This document shows, in pieces, positions 6,589-9,074 of a stretch of DNA of 9,074 nt; position 1 is the first letter of the stretch, and the number at the start of each line of letters is the position of its first letter. The notes beneath the pieces were generated by a model, which was not told the origin of the DNA, did not search any database, and saw nothing but the letters and a program-made list of their open reading frames with translations. Source of the DNA: Cyanobacteria bacterium OH_PDB_112 (lineage in GTDB: Bacteria > Cyanobacteriota > Vampirovibrionia > Gastranaerophilales > CAJFVJ01); assembly GCA_023457295.1 (NCBI GenBank), contig JAEWLZ010000209.1, forward strand, positions 1 through 9,074. Reading direction: 5' to 3'. A program made the translations under genes and the position numbers.

Positions 6589-8708
6589 TTGATATTTTTC
6601 AATTCAACTAACCGTTTTTTAGCGTATTTTGTATATTCTGTCTGTTTTGTTCCTGACAATTCTATAAATTTCGCATAGGAAATCTTGGCATTTTTAAAAT
6701 CCGAAACGCTGTCATAGTCTACACCTAAAAGGTAAAATGGCATATCATTTTTCGGCATAATTTTTGTGACTTTAACATAATCCTCAATCGCCTTGCGATA
6801 ATCATTCAAAGAATCATAGGAAAGTGCTCGGTAGTAATATCCGTGAGCATTTTGAGTATCTCCGGTCAAAAGCTGAGATAAAGTTTTTAAAGCTTTCTTA
6901 TAATCCATTGCTTTGTACTGATTTATTCCCTGATTTAAAAGCCATTCATTATAAGCTTTGTTTACAAGGGTCAAGCCCTTTTTTGCATCCGCATTATCAG
7001 GCTCAAGCAAAAGAGCTTGATTATAACATGTTTTTGCTTTTTGAAATTCATTTTGCAAGCAATTAATATTGCCCAAATAACATAAAACATTAACATCAGC
7101 AGGATCAAGAGTCATTGCCTTAGAATAATTTTCAGCTGCCTCTTTGTACTTGCCCAAATTCTGATAACACGCTCCTATGTAGGTAAAAACATCTTTTCCC
7201 GGGTCTTTTATTGAAAGATATGTTTCTATCGCTTTAACATAATCTTTTTTGGAATAAAACTCAAACGCTTTTTTTACAAGCATATCGTCTTTATTTTCAA
7301 GAATTTCAGCACGATAAGCGGGCAATTTTTTATCATCGGGATTTTTAAAGATGCCGTTATCTATTGTTTTAATGGCATTATCAAATTCGTACAATTCCTG
7401 ATATGATTGAGCAAGGGATATATACGCTCCAATATCCGAACTGTCTTTTGCAATAACTTTTTGGTACTGCAAAACAGCTTTTGCAAAATATTTTTTCTTT
7501 AGCAAAACATCTCCGTATGCTTTCAAGATTTCTTCATCATTCGGAAATTGCAATATAAGTTTGTCAAAATAAACAAAAGCCTGCGCATCAGGCATATTAT
7601 TAACAGAATCAATCATTTCGGATTTTGCGGCTGCATCTTTAGAATCAATCTTTAGAACTTCCTGATAATTTTTGACCGCCTCCGGGTAACTTTTGAGCTG
7701 ATTATAAGCTTTTGCCTTATACATATAAGCCAGTTTATCCTTAGGATTTGCCAAAATAACTTCATTAAAAAGTTCTATCGCCTTTTGGCAATTACCCTGA
7801 GATTGATAAAGAGAACCTATATTTATTTTTATAATTTGATTTGACCTGTCTAAAGACTGGGCTTTTTGATAATTTGCCATAGCCAAATCAAAATCACCTT
7901 TACGCTGATAAACAGCACCCAAATTCAGGTAAGACACAGCTTTATCAGGATATTTTGACACATTAAGATTCGCAAGACGTTCAAGAGCGGGTAAAATTTC
8001 TTCAGCGTTTTCATCAGTGAAAGCAAGATTATATTCTTCAATAGCTTTATCTGTAATATCAAATTTTTCCAGTATTTCAGCGAGTTTAAGATGCATGTCG
8101 GTATTTAAAGGATTAACTGCCAGCGCATCCTCATAATAAGGTATGGCCTGTCTTTCATCCCCCATAGCCACAAATAAATCGGCTATGTTTTCAAGTGCCA
8201 AAGCTCTTGTTGACTGGTCTTTTGATGCTTCAACAAACTCCACAACAGCCTGAGGAAAAAATCCTTGCGAACGTAGTTTTTTAGCTTCATTAAATCTGCA
8301 AGCAGGGCTTGTGGAAAGATTTTGGTCCACAATTAAAGTTCTTAGAATATTTTCACTGATTGTAACTTTTTGCAAATCAATAGCCGTAGGCTCTTGGTAA
8401 TATTTAAGATAAAAAATCGAAGCCCTGATGTCATTTGCGGCTCTTTTATAATCTCCCGCGGAAGAAAAATCAATACCGCGTTTGTAATAAGCATCCGAAA
8501 GATTGTTTTTAATTTCAATTACATGAGGATATTTTGCAAGTGCTTGATTCAGCTCATTTACAGCTGCCTCATAATTATTTACGCTGAGTGAAATTATCCC
8601 TTTTTGATAATTTTCATCATTCAAAAAAGGAGGCGTATACGCAAAAGCTGTTTGGAAAAACATCCCCAAAATACAGCTTAAAAAAATGTTTCGTAATATT
8701 TTTTGCAT
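6585..8708 (-). CDS. Secreted TPR-repeat protein, about 707 residues
   Basis: A scaffold made almost wholly of tetratricopeptide repeats, roughly a dozen or more, which bind proteins or peptides; no enzymatic domain is seen. I place the start at 8708 rather than the in-frame ATG at 8738. The 8708 start has a GAGAGGG ribosome-binding site 5 nt upstream, the predicted transcript begins near 8720, and it exposes a clean signal peptide: Lys/Arg-containing n-region, hydrophobic core (about 8-18) and an A-F-A cleavage site after residue 23. The internal Cys12 (FLSC) is not a good lipobox, so export to the periplasm or cell surface rather than lipidation is inferred. Repeats start at about residue 33; textbook TPRs are at about 257-358 (YLNLGAVYQRKGDFDLAMAN and following). 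Some repeats are degenerate, notably around 110-150 and 365-400. First gene of the operon with dusB, with a 4-nt overlap. Its partner is unknown; such proteins often serve envelope assembly, which is only an inference here. Confidence 0.88.
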   Translation of the reverse strand: MQKILRNIFLSCILGMFFQTAFAYTPPFLNDENYQKGIISLSVNNYEAAVNELNQALAKYPHVIEIKNNLSDAYYKRGIDFSSAGDYKRAANDIRASIFYLKYYQEPTAIDLQKVTISENILRTLIVDQNLSTSPACRFNEAKKLRSQGFFPQAVVEFVEASKDQSTRALALENIADLFVAMGDERQAIPYYEDALAVNPLNTDMHLKLAEILEKFDITDKAIEEYNLAFTDENAEEILPALERLANLNVSKYPDKAVSYLNLGAVYQRKGDFDLAMANYQKAQSLDRSNQIIKINIGSLYQSQGNCQKAIELFNEVILANPKDKLAYMYKAKAYNQLKSYPEAVKNYQEVLKIDSKDAAAKSEMIDSVNNMPDAQAFVYFDKLILQFPNDEEILKAYGDVLLKKKYFAKAVLQYQKVIAKDSSDIGAYISLAQSYQELYEFDNAIKTIDNGIFKNPDDKKLPAYRAEILENKDDMLVKKAFEFYSKKDYVKAIETYLSIKDPGKDVFTYIGACYQNLGKYKEAAENYSKAMTLDPADVNVLCYLGNINCLQNEFQKAKTCYNQALLLEPDNADAKKGLTLVNKAYNEWLLNQGINQYKAMDYKKALKTLSQLLTGDTQNAHGYYYRALSYDSLNDYRKAIEDYVKVTKIMPKNDMPFYLLGVDYDSVSDFKNAKISYAKFIELSGTKQTEYTKYAKKRLVELKNIK

Positions 8709-8713
8709 ATTTA

Positions 8714-8720
8714 CCCTCTC
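8714..8720 (-). promoter_or_regulatory. Ribosome-binding site fixing the TPR-gene start at 8708
   Basis: The minus strand reads GAGAGGG (8720-8714), then TAAAT, then ATG (8708-8706). Spacing is ideal for a Shine-Dalgarno. The longer in-frame ATG at 8738 has only A/T-rich sequence upstream and lies before the predicted transcription start, so it should not be translated. Confidence 0.8.
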
Positions 8721-8726
8721 ATAATA

Positions 8727-8754
8727 ATTGTACAACATTATTTTTTATTGGCAA
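8727..8754 (-). promoter_or_regulatory. Promoter of the TPR-dusB operon
   Basis: On the minus strand: -35 TTGCCA (8754-8749, 5 of 6 consensus bases), a 16-base spacer, and -10 TACAAT (8732-8727, 5 of 6). Transcription would start near 8720, giving a very short leader of about 12 nt that begins at the ribosome-binding site. Its -35 overlaps the -35 of the divergent phosphorylase promoter. Confidence 0.65.
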
Positions 8755-8777
8755 AATTGCAAAATAAAAGATATAAT
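8748..8777 (+). promoter_or_regulatory. Promoter of the pyrimidine phosphorylase gene
   Basis: On the + strand: -35 TTGGCA (8748-8753, 5 of 6 consensus bases), an 18-base spacer, and a perfect -10 TATAAT (8772-8777). Transcription would start near 8784, giving a leader of about 49 nt. The spacer holds a 7-base direct repeat, GCAAAAT at 8751-8757 and 8759-8765, which could be a binding site. Confidence 0.7.
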
Positions 8778-8779
8778 AA

Positions 8780-8790
8780 GGCTTAAAGCC
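8780..8790. repeat. 11-bp palindrome at the phosphorylase transcription start
   Basis: GGCTT-A-AAGCC (8780-8790) is a perfect inverted repeat with a single central base, centred on the predicted +1 region. This is a common place for a repressor operator, and nucleoside phosphorylase genes are often repressed in the absence of nucleosides. It is short, and no regulator gene is visible in the window. Confidence 0.35.
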
Positions 8791-8832
8791 GTCTAAAAAT
8801 TCTCTTAACAGCTTATTCACAAGGAGTCCAAA

Positions 8833-9074
8833 ATGAAAACCACAGAAATAATAGAGAAAAAAAAACAAGGAAAAACTCATTATAAAGAAGAAATAGATTT
8901 TTTGGTTTCAGGGATTTTGGACGGTTCTATTGCTGATTATCAAATTTCCGCTTGGCTTATGGCTGTATATTTTCAGGGCTTAAATACCGAAGAAACGGCT
9001 TTTTTGACAGAAGCTATGGCAAAATCGGGTGATATTTTGGATCTGTCAGACCTTGGAGAATTTACCGTAGATAA
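8833..9074 (+). CDS. deoA/pdp: Pyrimidine-nucleoside / thymidine phosphorylase (3' partial)
   Basis: The enzyme splits thymidine or uridine with phosphate into the base and (deoxy)ribose 1-phosphate, a cytoplasmic step of nucleoside salvage and use. Only the first 80 residues are in the window. They match the N-terminal helical domain of the family: EIIEKKKQGK (5-14), KEEIDFLVSGILDGSIADYQ (18-37), SAWLMAVYFQGL (39-50), AMAKSGDILDLS (61-72), and FTVD (77-80), which leads into the phosphate-binding KHSTGGVGD loop expected just past the window end. The ADYQ and MAVYFQGL segments are closer to the pyrimidine-nucleoside phosphorylase (Pdp) branch of Gram-positives than to E. coli DeoA, so the substrate may be broad. 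The start at 8833 is supported by AAGGAG (8821-8826) 6 nt upstream and by its own strong promoter. Divergent from the TPR-dusB operon. Confidence 0.92.
   Translation, partial: MKTTEIIEKKKQGKTHYKEEIDFLVSGILDGSIADYQISAWLMAVYFQGLNTEETAFLTEAMAKSGDILDLSDLGEFTVD

Noticed and set aside
8699..8708. Possible lipoprotein signal (FLSC) in the TPR protein
   Set aside because: The Cys is in the middle of the hydrophobic core, the -3 residue is Phe, and a good A-F-A signal peptidase I site follows.
1..9074. Mobile element, defence system, CRISPR, tRNA or riboswitch
   Set aside because: No transposase, integrase, nuclease or methylase cassette, spaced direct repeats, cloverleaf or recognisable aptamer core was found; gene content is housekeeping plus TPR proteins.

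Overview
This window is about 9 kb of AT-rich bacterial chromosome using standard code-11 stops. It has no mobile elements, CRISPR arrays, tRNA or rRNA genes. Dense packing, low GC, abundant TPR proteins and a STAND-type ATPase/TPR protein beside ordinary housekeeping genes would fit a gut-type Melainabacteria/Gastranaerophilales-like lineage. That is an impression from protein style only; an AT-rich Firmicute or another uncultured lineage cannot be excluded.

Layout. (1) 1-3228 (+): the C-terminal 1075 residues of a large protein that begins before the window. It has an acidic Pro/Glu-rich linker, a STAND/COG3899-like P-loop ATPase module whose catalytic motifs look degraded, and a long alpha-helical TPR-like C-terminus. 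(2) 3234-5027 (-): a complete uvrC, convergent with gene 1 and separated from it by 5 bp. (3) 5028-5188: a divergent intergenic region with promoter-like elements for both flanking genes and a bulged inverted repeat. (4) 5189-5470 (+): a 93-residue protein of unknown function. (5) 5471-5583: a short intergenic stretch with nested inverted repeats and a candidate terminator for dusB. (6) 5584-8708 (-): a two-gene operon of a secreted TPR-repeat protein followed by a DusB-type tRNA-dihydrouridine synthase, with overlapping ATGA stop/start. (7) 8709-8832: a compact divergent control region in which the two promoters appear to share one -35 site. (8) 8833-9074 (+): the first 80 codons of a pyrimidine-nucleoside (thymidine) phosphorylase, cut by the window end.

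The genes do not form one pathway: DNA repair (uvrC), tRNA modification (dusB), nucleoside salvage (deoA/pdp) and two protein-interaction scaffolds. I see no convincing new multi-gene system. The points most worth following are the apparently inactivated ATPase centre in gene 1, the shared -35 divergent promoter at 8727-8777, the Shine-Dalgarno-less, probably leaderless uvrC, the SD-less coupled dusB start, and the nested inverted repeats after the unknown 93-residue gene.
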